64,000 nt of DNA from Mycolicibacterium aichiense (GCF_010726245.1 NZ_AP022561.1:4216001-4280000), one strand, 5' to 3'; shown: positions 35,563 through 45,277, numbered from the stretch's first letter. A program made the numbers and translations. Notes: generated by a model not told the origin, from the sequence alone.

Positions 35563-36429
35563 ATGAAGCTGGAGAACAAAGTCGCGCTCATCACCGGCGC
35601 CGGGTCTGGGCTGGGTCGCCGGAGTGCGCAGATTTTCAGCGCCGAAGGCGCCAAGGTCGCCATCGTCGACATCGACGGTGATCGCGCTGAGCAGTCACTC
35701 AAGCTGGTGCAGGAGGCGGGCGGAGACGCGATCGCAATTACCGCTGACGTGGCCGACAAAGCGCAGATCCAGGCCGCCGTCGACGAGGCCGTGGCACATT
35801 ACGGCAAGCTCGACATCGCTTGGGCCAACGCAGGCGTGGTGTCGCGGGGCGGCGTTCCCTCCGTTGCCGGTGGCGAATACGTCGCATTCGAGGACCTGAC
35901 CGAATCCGATTGGCAGCACGTGCTGGGGGTCAACCTGTCCGGCGTCGTGTACACGGCCCAGGCTGCTGTCCCGAGCCTGAAGGCCAACGGCGGCGGCACC
36001 ATCCTGGCTACCTCGTCGGCCGCGTCGCTGGTGGCCTACCACAACATCGCCATGTACTCGGCCACCAAGGCCGGCGTCAACGGGCTGGTCCGCGGACTCG
36101 CACTTGACCTGGGACCCTGGGGAATTCGAGTGAACGCCATCGCGCCAACACACGGGATGTCGCCCAACTTCCTCATGCCCCCCGGAACTCCGGTCGTCGG
36201 CCAGTCCTACGAAGAGGTCGCCGGACCCTGGAACCCGACCGTGTCGCCCATCCCGCTCAAACTGCAGCGCCCGCCGTCGATCGATGACAACGCCAAGGTC
36301 GCACTGTTCCTCGTCAGCGACGATTCCGCCTACATCTCCGGCGCCACCATCGGCGCCACCGACGGCGGCACGCTCTCGCGCGTCGGGATGTGGTTCGACG
36401 AGGACTTGAACCCCCAACCCGTTTCCTGA
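35563..36429 (+). CDS. Short-chain dehydrogenase/reductase, second copy
   Basis: This 288-residue SDR has TGAGSGLG (11-18), NAG (89-91), Ser151/152 and YSATK (Tyr165, Lys169). An Asp (VDIDGD, 36-39) after strand two suggests NAD use. A roughly 15-residue insertion before the fourth strand (SRGGVPSVAGGEYVAFED) and an extended C-terminal loop (PTHGMSPNFLMPPG) resemble mycofactocin-associated or carveol-type SDRs. GAGGAGG precedes the ATG. It starts the operon with the P450 and TetR genes, behind operator D. The 30-residue upstream extension lacks any ribosome site. Confidence 0.92.
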   Translation: MKLENKVALITGAGSGLGRRSAQIFSAEGAKVAIVDIDGDRAEQSLKLVQEAGGDAIAITADVADKAQIQAAVDEAVAHYGKLDIAWANAGVVSRGGVPSVAGGEYVAFEDLTESDWQHVLGVNLSGVVYTAQAAVPSLKANGGGTILATSSAASLVAYHNIAMYSATKAGVNGLVRGLALDLGPWGIRVNAIAPTHGMSPNFLMPPGTPVVGQSYEEVAGPWNPTVSPIPLKLQRPPSIDDNAKVALFLVSDDSAYISGATIGATDGGTLSRVGMWFDEDLNPQPVS

Positions 36430-36459
36430 CCACCCAGACACCGGAGAACAGCCCACCAC

Positions 36460-37686
36460 ATGACCGCAGCAACGAGCGTCCCGACTGAACTGGTCGTCGA
36501 CTTCGACGTGTACGACCCCGCTCTGGCCACCCCCGTCGACGTGATGCAGGACAAGGTGGCCGAACTGGCAGCGATCGGACCCGTGGTCTACTCGCGCGCC
36601 CACGGCGGACACTGGATTGTCACGCATTACAAAGAGATTCAAGAGGTGCTCACCAATCCGGAGACCTTCTCCAGCTATCCCAACAATCTGGTCACCAGCG
36701 ATATCGGCAAGTTCATCCCCCTGGAGCTCGACCCGCCGGAGCACACCTCCTACCGGCAGGCGCTACAGCCGCTGTTCAGCCCCCAGCGGATGAAAAAGCT
36801 GTCCGACGACATCCGCGCCGTGGTCAATGAGCTGCTCGACGAGTTCGCAGGCAAGGGCGAGGTGGAATACGTGTCGGCGTTCGCCCACGAGCTTCCCGCC
36901 CGGATCTTCCTCGCCCTGATGGACTGGCCCCTGGCCGATGCACCCCTGTTCACCGAGGCCACCGACACCATTCTGTTCGGCAAGCCCGGTGGTACCGAGG
37001 AGGAGTCCAATCAGGCGCGAATGATGGCCGGACTGCAGATGTTCGGCTACTTCCAGAGCATCGTGGAATCCCGCCGCGCCAATCCTGGTACGGACATCAC
37101 CTCCAAGCTCATCCACACCGAAGTCAAACTGCCCGAAGGCACCCGACTGCTCAACGACGAAGAGCTCAACCGGATGTTCTTCCTGTTGCTGATCGGCGGG
37201 CTGCACACCGTGCAGGGCTCATTGTGCTGGGCAATCGTGCACCTGGTGAGGAATCCCGAACAGCGGGCCGCACTGGTCGCCGACCCGGAGCTGATCCCCA
37301 AGGCGGTCGAAGAGATCCTGCGGATGGAGGCGGCGATCATCCCCGGGCGACGGGCGACCAAAGATGTCCAGCTAGGCGGCGTCAGCATCGCCGAAGGTGA
37401 CCAGCTGATCGTCATGCTGTGCGGAGCCAACCGTGACTCCGGTGAGTTCACCGCTCCGACCGACTTCGACATCGAGCGTCACCCCAACCGGCACTTGTCC
37501 TTCGGCGCCGGCGTGCACCGCTGCCTTGGTTCACACCTGGGCCGCATCGAGCTCGTTATCGCACTGGAGGAGATCCACCGCCGGATCCCTGACTATCAGC
37601 TCATCGAGTCCGATCCACCGGTTTTTCATTCCAGCCAGGTTCGCGGTTGCGCGCGCCTGCCGATCCGGTTCACTCCAGAGACGTAG
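36460..37686 (+). CDS. Cytochrome P450, first of a related pair
   Basis: This 408-residue P450 has the haem motif FGAGVHRCLG (Cys355), ExxR in EEILRMEA and DPPEHTSYR. The I-helix reads GGLHTVQG (246-253), so His249 replaces the acidic residue of the usual A/G-G-x-D/E-T oxygen-activation motif. The second cluster P450 shares this and is clearly paralogous across the full length. It follows the SDR by 30 bases; substrate is unknown, probably the imported lipid or a derivative. Electrons likely come via the 3Fe-4S ferredoxin. Confidence 0.93.
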   Translation: MTAATSVPTELVVDFDVYDPALATPVDVMQDKVAELAAIGPVVYSRAHGGHWIVTHYKEIQEVLTNPETFSSYPNNLVTSDIGKFIPLELDPPEHTSYRQALQPLFSPQRMKKLSDDIRAVVNELLDEFAGKGEVEYVSAFAHELPARIFLALMDWPLADAPLFTEATDTILFGKPGGTEEESNQARMMAGLQMFGYFQSIVESRRANPGTDITSKLIHTEVKLPEGTRLLNDEELNRMFFLLLIGGLHTVQGSLCWAIVHLVRNPEQRAALVADPELIPKAVEEILRMEAAIIPGRRATKDVQLGGVSIAEGDQLIVMLCGANRDSGEFTAPTDFDIERHPNRHLSFGAGVHRCLGSHLGRIELVIALEEIHRRIPDYQLIESDPPVFHSSQVRGCARLPIRFTPET

Positions 37687-37738
37687 ACGATCGCTTGTAG
37701 AATCACGAACTCCGAGATGCCGAGCGACAGGAGACGAG

Positions 37739-38380
37739 ATGGCTCGCCGCAAGAGCGGCAGCGGCCTGAGCTCCGACGCTGACGAAGCTCGCCAGCAGAT
37801 CCTCGCCGCAGCGGAGCGGGTGATCACGCGGTACGGCGTGCCCAAGTCGACCATGGACGACATCGGCAAAGAGGCCGGGGTGTCCCGGCCCACCGTGTAT
37901 CGCTACTTCGGTGACCGCGACGCGCTCCTGGCCGCGCTGATCGAGCGGCGCTCGCGGATGCTGTTCGCACGCGCCTACGACTTCATCCTCAGTCACCCCA
38001 CTTTCGCCGACCAGCTCGTCGAAGGGTTGATCTATCTTGTGGACCACGGTCGACAGGATCCGATCGTCCGGATGTTGGTGAGCCCCGAGCACATGGAACT
38101 GGCGACCCCCATCGTCGGTGGCGCGCACTTGGCCACCAACCTGACCGCTGAGATGTGGGGTCCTATCTTCCGGCAAGCAATGGCGCGCGGTGAGATCAAA
38201 CCTGATCTGGATATCAATGCAGTCGCCGAATGGCTGGGCCTGGTGCAGTTCATCCTTGTCGGCCGGCTCGACTTCGCTTCCGCCGAAGATCCGGGACATC
38301 GAAAGATGCTGCGCGAGTTCGTCTTGCCGGCTTTTGTTCCAGTCACCACCGCTATAGGCGACGTCCATCACCATCGGTGA
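37739..38380 (+). CDS. TetR-family regulator, candidate cluster repressor
   Basis: This 213-residue TetR protein has a helix-turn-helix at about residues 38-57 (TMDDIGKEAGVSRPTVYRYF). A C-terminal domain of the TetR_C_6-like kind includes DHGRQDPIVRMLVSPEHMEL. AGGAG lies 5 bases before the ATG. It is the last gene of the SDR-P450 operon, 52 bases after the P450, so it is itself behind operator D. Its central place within the operator-bearing cluster makes it the best candidate to bind the 17-bp sites (inference). Confidence 0.88.
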   Translation: MARRKSGSGLSSDADEARQQILAAAERVITRYGVPKSTMDDIGKEAGVSRPTVYRYFGDRDALLAALIERRSRMLFARAYDFILSHPTFADQLVEGLIYLVDHGRQDPIVRMLVSPEHMELATPIVGGAHLATNLTAEMWGPIFRQAMARGEIKPDLDINAVAEWLGLVQFILVGRLDFASAEDPGHRKMLREFVLPAFVPVTTAIGDVHHHR

Positions 38381-38410
38381 TGCGCGAACAGTTCACTGCC
38401 ACAGACTCAG

Positions 38411-39934
38411 TCACCTCACGCGCGCATAGCTGCCGGGGATCTGTGCATAGGTCGAGCGCAGCAGCGGTTTGGCGATCTTGCCGCTGGCCAGTCTGGGCAG
38501 CGGCTCCTCGCACAGGACCACATAGCGGGGTACCTTGTAGTCGGCGAGCCGTTGGTTGCAGAACTGCACGACGTCGCTCTCGTCAAGGGGCCGTGATGCC
38601 CTGATCAGAGCCGCCGCGGTCTCACCGAACTTCTTGTCGGGCACACTGATTACCGCCACCTCCTCGATACCCGGCATCGTCGCGATCACGGCTTCGACTT
38701 CAGCGGGCGAGATGTTCAGCCCGCCGGAGATGATCATGTCCTTGAGCCGGTCGACGAACGTGAGGTACCCCCGCTCGTCGAGCATTCCTAGGTCTCCGGT
38801 GCGCAGCCACCCGTCGACGAGGGCGGCGCGGGTCGCTTCCTCATTGCGCCAGTATCCGGGCATCATGCCCGGTCCTCGCAGCAGAATCTCACCCGTCACG
38901 TGCGGCGGGCAGTCGACTCCGTCGGCGTCGACCACTCTGATCTTGGTGAATATGCCACCTCTGCCGCAGGTTTCGGCACCGTGGGCGGCTTCCTCCAGAG
39001 GTGTCACGCTCGCGGTTCCGCCGATCTCGGTCTGGCCGTACAGCTGACGCAGGGCGACGCCGCGGGGCGCCCACCTGGCCAGCAGCTCGACCGACACCCG
39101 TGCACCCCCGACGTGCGCTGTCGACAGATGGCTCAGGTCGGCGTCGTCGAAGCCATCGACGCCGGCGATCTGCTCGAACAGGATCGGCGGTCCGGTCAGG
39201 GTGTTGGGCTTGTCCCTGATGAGCACCTCGAGCGCGCGGACCGGGTCGAAGCGGGGCTGGAGGTACAACGTTCCGCCATTGAGCACCGTTCGTGCGATGC
39301 CCCAGATGATCCCGGCCGCCGAGAACAGCGGTAGCACCATCAGCGGTCGCAGATCTCGCCCGGACACCGGTTCCAGCAGAGACCACTCATGAGCGACGCC
39401 GGCGATGGTGTCGTGTGTGAAGATCACCCCTTTCGGCCGGCCGGTGCTGCCACTGGTGAACACAATGGCCGTGGGCATGTTCGTATCCATGACCGGCCTA
39501 CGCACCGGCGTCGGGCAGCTGTGCCGAAGGCTGCGCACATCACGTTCGAAGACCGCGATCTCGAAGGACGGATCCTGGGCGTGCACGTCATCTAGTCGCG
39601 GCAGCAGAGCTTCATCGCAGAACACCACGGATGGCTGGCAATCGTGCACCAAGTCGGCCAACTCCCTGGCGACCATCCGATTGTTGAAGGGCGCAGCGAT
39701 GGCACCCACGACGAGAGCGCCCAGTGCGGCAGCACACCACTCCAGTGAATTCACCCCGACGAAGCTGACTCGATCCCCGGGTCGTACACCGCGGTCGAGG
39801 AGGACATGGCCGACACCGTCGGCCCAGCGCGCCAACTCGGCGTAACTTACCGTGTCACCGTCGAAGTCGATCGCGGTCGCGGCAGGTTTGGTACGCGCCC
39901 AGAAGGCCAAGGCGTCGACAACCGTTCCGCTCAC
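38411..39934 (-). CDS. Acyl-CoA synthetase (AMP-binding), second copy
   Basis: This 507-residue adenylate-forming ligase has FTSGSTGRPKGV, LYGQTEIGG, RTGDLGM, DRLKDMIISGGLNISPAE and catalytic Lys486 in LASGKIAK. It parallels the first ligase along its whole length, though clearly diverged. GTG was chosen because AAGGAGG sits 6 bases upstream, and homology starts there; the frame continues 99 codons further only as antisense-like Arg-rich sequence. The start overlaps the stop of the ferredoxin-reductase gene (GTGA), so translation is coupled. Its acid substrate probably differs from that of the first ligase. Confidence 0.92.
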   Translation of the reverse strand: MSGTVVDALAFWARTKPAATAIDFDGDTVSYAELARWADGVGHVLLDRGVRPGDRVSFVGVNSLEWCAAALGALVVGAIAAPFNNRMVARELADLVHDCQPSVVFCDEALLPRLDDVHAQDPSFEIAVFERDVRSLRHSCPTPVRRPVMDTNMPTAIVFTSGSTGRPKGVIFTHDTIAGVAHEWSLLEPVSGRDLRPLMVLPLFSAAGIIWGIARTVLNGGTLYLQPRFDPVRALEVLIRDKPNTLTGPPILFEQIAGVDGFDDADLSHLSTAHVGGARVSVELLARWAPRGVALRQLYGQTEIGGTASVTPLEEAAHGAETCGRGGIFTKIRVVDADGVDCPPHVTGEILLRGPGMMPGYWRNEEATRAALVDGWLRTGDLGMLDERGYLTFVDRLKDMIISGGLNISPAEVEAVIATMPGIEEVAVISVPDKKFGETAAALIRASRPLDESDVVQFCNQRLADYKVPRYVVLCEEPLPRLASGKIAKPLLRSTYAQIPGSYARVR

Positions 39935-41550
39935 CGCGGGCCTCCTTCTTCGGCGGCAACGGTCATCCGCGCCGACTCGGTATCGATGAACTTGACGCGC
40001 GGACGGCCCAGGCGCCGCCCCTGGGCGCGCTCGTGCCGGTCGATGGCGATCCAGCCGTCGGCACCGAAGCTGTGCGGGCTGCGGGACTGGATGAGTCGCG
40101 CGAACGCATCCGGATCGGCCGTCGGCTGCCTGAGTAGGCCGTTGTGAAAGTCTGAGACTAGGCAGTGCACCGTCTCGTCGGCGCAGAACCGGTTGGTCCC
40201 GATGACGCCGGTCGGTCCACGTTTGATCCACCCGGCAACGTAGCGCCCCCGGACCGGATGGCCGGAGACCGAATCGAAGACCCGTCCGGCTTGATTGGCC
40301 ACCGTGCCCGTCGTGGTGTCGAAGGGTAGGCCGGGGATGGGCGCACCGCGATACCCGATGGACTGCAACAGAAGCCCGCAGTCCACGATCGCCGAGCCCG
40401 CGATCCCCCGACGTTGCACGCGCACGCCGGTGAGGTGGGTGTCCCCCACCAATTCGACCGGGGTGGTCTGGAATCGGAAGTCGATGGTGCGGCTGCCCGG
40501 TCGTCGGGCGCGCCGGCCGTACTCGGCGAGGATCTGCACCTTCAGCGGTGTCTCATCACCGGCCGAAACTGCGTCGTCCACGGTGATGTCCACGCCGGGG
40601 TCGGCTGCCAGCCCGATCAGCTCGGGGGTGGTGCACGCCGCCGCCTCGGGACCACGACGGCCCAGCACCATCACGTTGCGCACCGCGCTGGCGCTCAGCG
40701 CATCGAGCGCATGCTCGGCAATGTCGGTGTGCCGCAACCGATCGACGTCGGTAGTGAGGATCCTCGCGACATCGAGGGCGACGTTGCCGTTGCCGACAAT
40801 GACCACCTGCGGGTGGGATAGGTCGAAAGTGCGATCGGCGAAATCGGGGTGGCCGTTGTACCAGGCGACGAACTCGCGCGCGGAGTGGCTGCCGGCCAGA
40901 TCGGCGCCGGGGATGCCCAGGCGGCGGTCTTCGGAGGTACCCGAGGCGAACAGCACCGCATGGTGGTGTGCCGAGAGTTCGTCGCTGCTCAGGTCGGCGC
41001 CCACTTCGACGTCGAAGTAGGCAGTCAACCCCGGGCGCCGCAGGGTGCGTTGGAAGGTGCGTTCGATGGACTTTGTCTTCGCATGGTCGGGAGCCACGCC
41101 GTAGCGCACGAGTCCGCCGGCGAAGGGCAGCCGTTCGATCATGGTCACTTCGGCGTCCACATCGCGGCGGCTCAGCAGGTTTTCGGCGGCATAGAACGCC
41201 GATGGTCCTGATCCGACGACAGCGACCCGCAGGCGCTCGGGATGTGCTGTCGCGGTAGGTTTCACCCGGCCGGCGACCGCCGGCTCAGGGCTGCCGGCGC
41301 GCTGGAAGAAGGCGGCATTGACGTCCAGATAGCGGCGAGTGGCGTCGGTGATGTCGTGGTCGGGCACGATCGCGTCCACCGGGCACACCTCGGCGCAGGC
41401 ACCGCAGTCGATGCACGCCCTGGGGTCGATGTGCAGCAATTCGGCACTGGCATAGCCCGGTTCGCCGGGTGCGGGATGGATGCAGTTGACCGGGCACACC
41501 TCCACACAGGTGGCGTCGTTACAGCAGTTCTGGGTCACCACATAGGTCAT
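39931..41550 (-). CDS. Ferredoxin/ferredoxin-NADP reductase fusion (FprB type)
   Basis: This 539-residue fusion begins with a bacterial 7Fe/8Fe ferredoxin domain: Cys9, 15, 19, 23 and Cys46, 49, 52, 56 (CIDCGACAEVCP). An adrenodoxin-reductase-like part follows, with FAD motif VVGSGPSAFYAAE (112-124) and FAGGLVRYGVAPDH. An NADP motif VGNGNVALDVARIL and the end motif GWIKRGPTGVIGTN are also present. M. tuberculosis FprB (Rv0886) has the same layout. It would feed electrons from NADPH to the cluster oxygenases or exchange them with the Mo-enzyme upstream. GAGGAG precedes the ATG. Confidence 0.92.
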   Translation of the reverse strand: MTYVVTQNCCNDATCVEVCPVNCIHPAPGEPGYASAELLHIDPRACIDCGACAEVCPVDAIVPDHDITDATRRYLDVNAAFFQRAGSPEPAVAGRVKPTATAHPERLRVAVVGSGPSAFYAAENLLSRRDVDAEVTMIERLPFAGGLVRYGVAPDHAKTKSIERTFQRTLRRPGLTAYFDVEVGADLSSDELSAHHHAVLFASGTSEDRRLGIPGADLAGSHSAREFVAWYNGHPDFADRTFDLSHPQVVIVGNGNVALDVARILTTDVDRLRHTDIAEHALDALSASAVRNVMVLGRRGPEAAACTTPELIGLAADPGVDITVDDAVSAGDETPLKVQILAEYGRRARRPGSRTIDFRFQTTPVELVGDTHLTGVRVQRRGIAGSAIVDCGLLLQSIGYRGAPIPGLPFDTTTGTVANQAGRVFDSVSGHPVRGRYVAGWIKRGPTGVIGTNRFCADETVHCLVSDFHNGLLRQPTADPDAFARLIQSRSPHSFGADGWIAIDRHERAQGRRLGRPRVKFIDTESARMTVAAEEGGPR

Positions 41551-41587
41551 CGCAGCTCCTCGTCGGGTGGGCGGGTTCGGTGGGCGC

Positions 41588-43813
41588 CTACGCCAGGCGG
41601 ACGACAACCGGAATGCCGTTGACGATCGGGGACCCGGTCAGCGGTTCCAGCGCGCCATCGTCGACGAGCGCGTTGTAGTTGGCGCCGGGAGCGGATTCCG
41701 CGTGGGGCGTCTGCATGCCGGGCCCGGTGTGACCCCAGCCGTGCGGCATGCTGACCACCCCCGGTCGCAGGGCGGAGTCGATGCGTAGTTCGGCGGTCAC
41801 CGACGTGGTTGCGGATGTGACGGTCACCTGGTCGCCGGAGAGCAGGCTGTGTGCCGCGGCATCCTGAGGGGACATCAGAAGCGCACATAGTCCCGAATGT
41901 GGTTGCGGGAGTGCGTTGTGCAGCCAGGAGTTCATGCCGCGCGGCTGTCGCCGATTCACCAGCGTCAACTCCGGTATCGGGCGGTCGATGCCGGCCGCCA
42001 GCCGGGGTAGGTCGGCGACGATCATCGGCGGTGCCAGATCGATACGGCCGTTGGGGGTCCGCAACACCTCGGGTAATCGCGGCTGCAGCGGGCCGTAGTC
42101 GATTCCGTTGGGACTGTCTTCCAACTGTTCGAGGGTGAGGCCACCCGGATTGGTGCCGAACCGGTCACCGTACGGGCCGCTGCGTAGCCGCATGTCGAGC
42201 AGCCGCGCCGGCCCGGTTCGCCGCGCTGTCTCGGTCAGTACCTGCTCGATGTCGACGCCGGCGATCGCCGCGGCGCGACGCGCGGCGACCGCCGCCACGG
42301 CATTGTCCATCTCTTCGATCGACCGGTTCGGCTGCCCGGCCGCCGCGGCGGCAAGTCGGAGCAGCAACTGCCACTCGGCGAATTCGTTCTCGGACAGCGG
42401 AATGAGCGGAGGACTGTAGCGGGCAACGTTGCGAACTTGGAAGTGCGCCAACAGGATGTCGTGGTGCCCGCGGGTAGACATCGGCGGCGGCGGCAAGATG
42501 ACATCGGCGTACCGGGTCGTCTCGTTGAGGTAGCAGTCCACCGACACCATGAACTCGACGCTGCGGAGCGCGGCTTCGACGGCATTGCTGTTGGGCACTG
42601 AGCGCGCCGGGTTACCGGCGAGGGTGATCAGCGCCCTGGTGCGACCCGGCCCCGGGGTGAGGATCTCCTCGGCGAAGCAGGCGGCCGGCAACTCGCCCAG
42701 CAGCTCCGGCAGCTGGCGCACCCGGGACCGCCACCGATCGAACATCAGCCGCGGCGGTTTGGACACCGGCCAGGTGTTCGGGCCGCCGCCGGGCGGCAGC
42801 GAAAACATCGCGCCTCCGGGCCGATCCAGATTTCCGGTCACCACTGAGAGAACTTCGATGAGCCAGTTCGCCAGCGTGCCGAACTCCTGCAGACAACTGC
42901 CGATGCGGGAATGGGCGACTGCCGAAGGCGCGGTGGCGAATTCGCGCGCGACACGGTAGATGACCTGCGCATCGATGCCGCACGGTGTCGCGACGATCTC
43001 GGGGGTGTACTCGGCAACCATCGTGATGACCTGGGCGAGATTGTCAACCACGTCAGGAATGAGGTGGTACTTGACCAGGTTTTCGCGGGCGATGACGGCC
43101 AGCACGCCAAGGAGGAATAACGCATCGGTCCCCGGCCGGATCGCCACGTGAAGATCGGCGACCTCGGCGGTGCGGGTGCGCACGGGATCCACCACCACCA
43201 GTCTGCCGCCCCGGGCGCGCAGCGCCTCCAGACGTCGTTGCATTCCCGGCGCGGTCATCGTGCTCCCGTTGGATACCAACGGATTTGACCCCATCACCAG
43301 CATGTAGTCGGTGCGGTCGATATCCGGCACTGTGATACCCAGCCCCGAACCGTAGAGCAGCAGGTGGGCGAGGTTCTTGGGCCAGGTGTCGACGCTGGCC
43401 GGCGAGTAGACGTTACGCGTCCCGAGTGCGGCCAACAGCTCGCCGAGATAGAACGGGGAATCGAGATGATGTGCGGCCGGATTGCCGTGGTAGACCGCGC
43501 AGCTGCCCGGATCGTTGACGACGAATTCGGGCAGACGCTCGTCGATCACCGCGAACGCCTCATCCCAGCCGGCTTCCTGAAAGTCACCAGATGCCCTGCG
43601 CAGCAGTGGCGTGCGGATTCGGTCCGGGTCGTTCTCGACGCTGGCCAGCCCGATGCCCTTGGCACAGCTATGCCCAGCGCTGAAGACGTCGGACCGGTTC
43701 GGCGTGATCTCGACGATCCGGCGGCCGTCCATCGTGAACATCAGTCCACACGTCGACTCGCAGAGTGGGCATATCCGAGGACCAACCCGGGTGGACGACG
43801 CGCTCAGGGCCAT
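41588..43813 (-). CDS. Molybdopterin-dependent oxidoreductase (DMSO reductase family)
   Basis: This 741-residue enzyme has an N-terminal 4Fe-4S site (Cys15, Cys18, Cys22, Cys50; CPLCESTC) and then Mo-bis-MGD domains. GSNPLVSNGSTM, VVDPVRTRTAEVADLHVAIRPGTD (in parts), GNLDRPGGAMF and the C-terminal molydopterin-dinucleotide-binding domain (MNSWLHN, VSMPHGWGH) are present. Family members oxidise or reduce formate, nitrate or organic substrates; hydroxylation of hydrocarbon side chains also occurs in relatives. The ferredoxin-reductase gene follows after 37 bases, so the pair may form one electron-transfer unit. Substrate cannot be named. Confidence 0.9.
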   Translation of the reverse strand: MALSASSTRVGPRICPLCESTCGLMFTMDGRRIVEITPNRSDVFSAGHSCAKGIGLASVENDPDRIRTPLLRRASGDFQEAGWDEAFAVIDERLPEFVVNDPGSCAVYHGNPAAHHLDSPFYLGELLAALGTRNVYSPASVDTWPKNLAHLLLYGSGLGITVPDIDRTDYMLVMGSNPLVSNGSTMTAPGMQRRLEALRARGGRLVVVDPVRTRTAEVADLHVAIRPGTDALFLLGVLAVIARENLVKYHLIPDVVDNLAQVITMVAEYTPEIVATPCGIDAQVIYRVAREFATAPSAVAHSRIGSCLQEFGTLANWLIEVLSVVTGNLDRPGGAMFSLPPGGGPNTWPVSKPPRLMFDRWRSRVRQLPELLGELPAACFAEEILTPGPGRTRALITLAGNPARSVPNSNAVEAALRSVEFMVSVDCYLNETTRYADVILPPPPMSTRGHHDILLAHFQVRNVARYSPPLIPLSENEFAEWQLLLRLAAAAAGQPNRSIEEMDNAVAAVAARRAAAIAGVDIEQVLTETARRTGPARLLDMRLRSGPYGDRFGTNPGGLTLEQLEDSPNGIDYGPLQPRLPEVLRTPNGRIDLAPPMIVADLPRLAAGIDRPIPELTLVNRRQPRGMNSWLHNALPQPHSGLCALLMSPQDAAAHSLLSGDQVTVTSATTSVTAELRIDSALRPGVVSMPHGWGHTGPGMQTPHAESAPGANYNALVDDGALEPLTGSPIVNGIPVVVRLA

Positions 43814-43877
43814 CTGATGTGTATTTCCTGTTCTATCGGTCGCGCGACCACCGGGACACCCGCTATCTCTAGGTGGC

Positions 43878-45131
43878 CTACCCGGTGGGCCGGGCGCGCC
43901 GATTCTCCGGGGTGAAGACGATCGGCAGCTGAGTCACGCCGCGGACCTGCGATGCGTGCGACAGCACAGGTTTCGACGCATCGATGCGGTAATCCGGGAT
44001 GCGGCGGTGAATCGCTTCGAGTGCGGCGGCCACCTCGATGCGGGCGAGGTGGGACCCGATGCAGCGATGCGGGCCCGACCCAAAGGCCAAATGCCGGTTC
44101 GGGGTGCGATCCAACTGCACCTCATCGGGGTCGACGAACTCGCCACGATCGCGATTCACCCCTGCCAAGATCACGATCAGCTGGTCGTCTTGCTTGATCG
44201 GCAGTCCACCGAGTTCGGTGTCGACGGTGGCACGCCGCCCCATCGAGACCGCCGCTTCATACCGCAGCATCTCCTCGACGGCGCCAGGAAGCAGTCCCGG
44301 ATCCTCGATGAGCTGCTGGCGAAGGGCCGGGCGGCCGGCGAGGTGGATGACGCTCCACGCCAGCGTGCCCTGCACAGTGTGCAAGCCGGCGATCAAGAGC
44401 AGGAAGAACATCCGGCACAACTCATCATCTGTGAGCTGTCGCGGTCCCTCCGGAGTGTCCAGCGGGGTGTCGATGATGACACTGGTGATGTCGGTGGCGT
44501 CGGGGCGGCTCCGGCGGTCGGCCAACACCTGCGCGAAGTAGCCGAACATCTGGCCGGCGGCTTGGAGGCGGGCCGTCAAATTCTCTTCCTCGGTCGCGCC
44601 AGGCTTGCCCAAAATGGCGATATCGGTGGCCTCTGTGAACAGCGGTGCGTCCTCCAGTGGCCAGCCCATGAGCGACAAGAAGACCGAGGTGGGCAGTTCG
44701 TGGGCGAACTCCGAGACGAACTCGGCCGAGCCACGGTCGGCGAACTTGTCGATGAGCCGATCCACGACCAGACGGATCTCGGCCTCCATCTCCTTCATTC
44801 GGCGAGGGCTGAACAGCGGCTGAAGGATTTTCCGGTAGGAGGTGTGCTCGGGCGGATCGAGCTCGATCGGAATGAACTTGCCATCCCCGGCGCCCACCAG
44901 GTTGTTGGGGTAGCTCGAGAACGTCTCAGCATCACGAAGGACCGCATGGGCTTCTTTGTAGCCCGTGACGATCCAGTGCCCGCCGTACGCGGTCGAGTAG
45001 ACCACGGGGCCGGCGGCGGCCAGCTCGCGGACCTTCTCGTTGAGTCGATCCACTTCACCGGCCAACGACGGGTCGTAGATGTCGAAATCGGTCACGAGGC
45101 GGTCGGGCAGGTCGATCGTTTGTGCGCTCAC
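43878..45131 (-). CDS. Cytochrome P450, second of the related pair
   Basis: This 417-residue P450 is paralogous to the one at 36460: both share DFD-YDP, FSSYPNNL, DPPEHTSYR and the unusual I-helix AGLHTVQG, with His in place of the acidic residue. The haem ligand is Cys357 in FGSGPHRCIG and ExxR is EEMLRYEA. The start is GTG with AAGGAGGG upstream. The Mo-enzyme gene follows in the same direction 64 bases on. It is divergent from the acyl-CoA dehydrogenase; its promoter has operator E filling the spacer. Confidence 0.92.
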   Translation of the reverse strand: MSAQTIDLPDRLVTDFDIYDPSLAGEVDRLNEKVRELAAAGPVVYSTAYGGHWIVTGYKEAHAVLRDAETFSSYPNNLVGAGDGKFIPIELDPPEHTSYRKILQPLFSPRRMKEMEAEIRLVVDRLIDKFADRGSAEFVSEFAHELPTSVFLSLMGWPLEDAPLFTEATDIAILGKPGATEEENLTARLQAAGQMFGYFAQVLADRRSRPDATDITSVIIDTPLDTPEGPRQLTDDELCRMFFLLLIAGLHTVQGTLAWSVIHLAGRPALRQQLIEDPGLLPGAVEEMLRYEAAVSMGRRATVDTELGGLPIKQDDQLIVILAGVNRDRGEFVDPDEVQLDRTPNRHLAFGSGPHRCIGSHLARIEVAAALEAIHRRIPDYRIDASKPVLSHASQVRGVTQLPIVFTPENRRARPTG

Positions 45132-45167
45132 TTGCTGTGCACCCTCCTTGGAAGCCGGCGTGCCACG

Positions 45168-45197
45168 ACCATAAACCTATTGGCAATAGGTGGTCAA
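45168..45197 (-). promoter_or_regulatory. P450 promoter with perfect operator E
   Basis: On the minus strand TTGACC (45197-45192), an 18-base spacer and TATGGT (45173-45168) form the promoter of the P450 gene. The spacer is filled by ACCTATTGGCAATAGGT (45175-45191), a perfect 17-base palindrome around a central G and the best member of the operator family. Confidence 0.8.
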
Positions 45198-45277
45198 GGT
45201 CACATTGCGGCAGTGCCGCGACCACGATCCAGCTCAGCCGTCGCGGCCGGTGGACGGCACGGGCGGCTTTAGCTATA

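Noticed and set aside
43956-45272. 438-residue plus-strand frame opposite the second P450
   Set aside because: Antisense reading of the P450; no ribosome site, no family resemblance.
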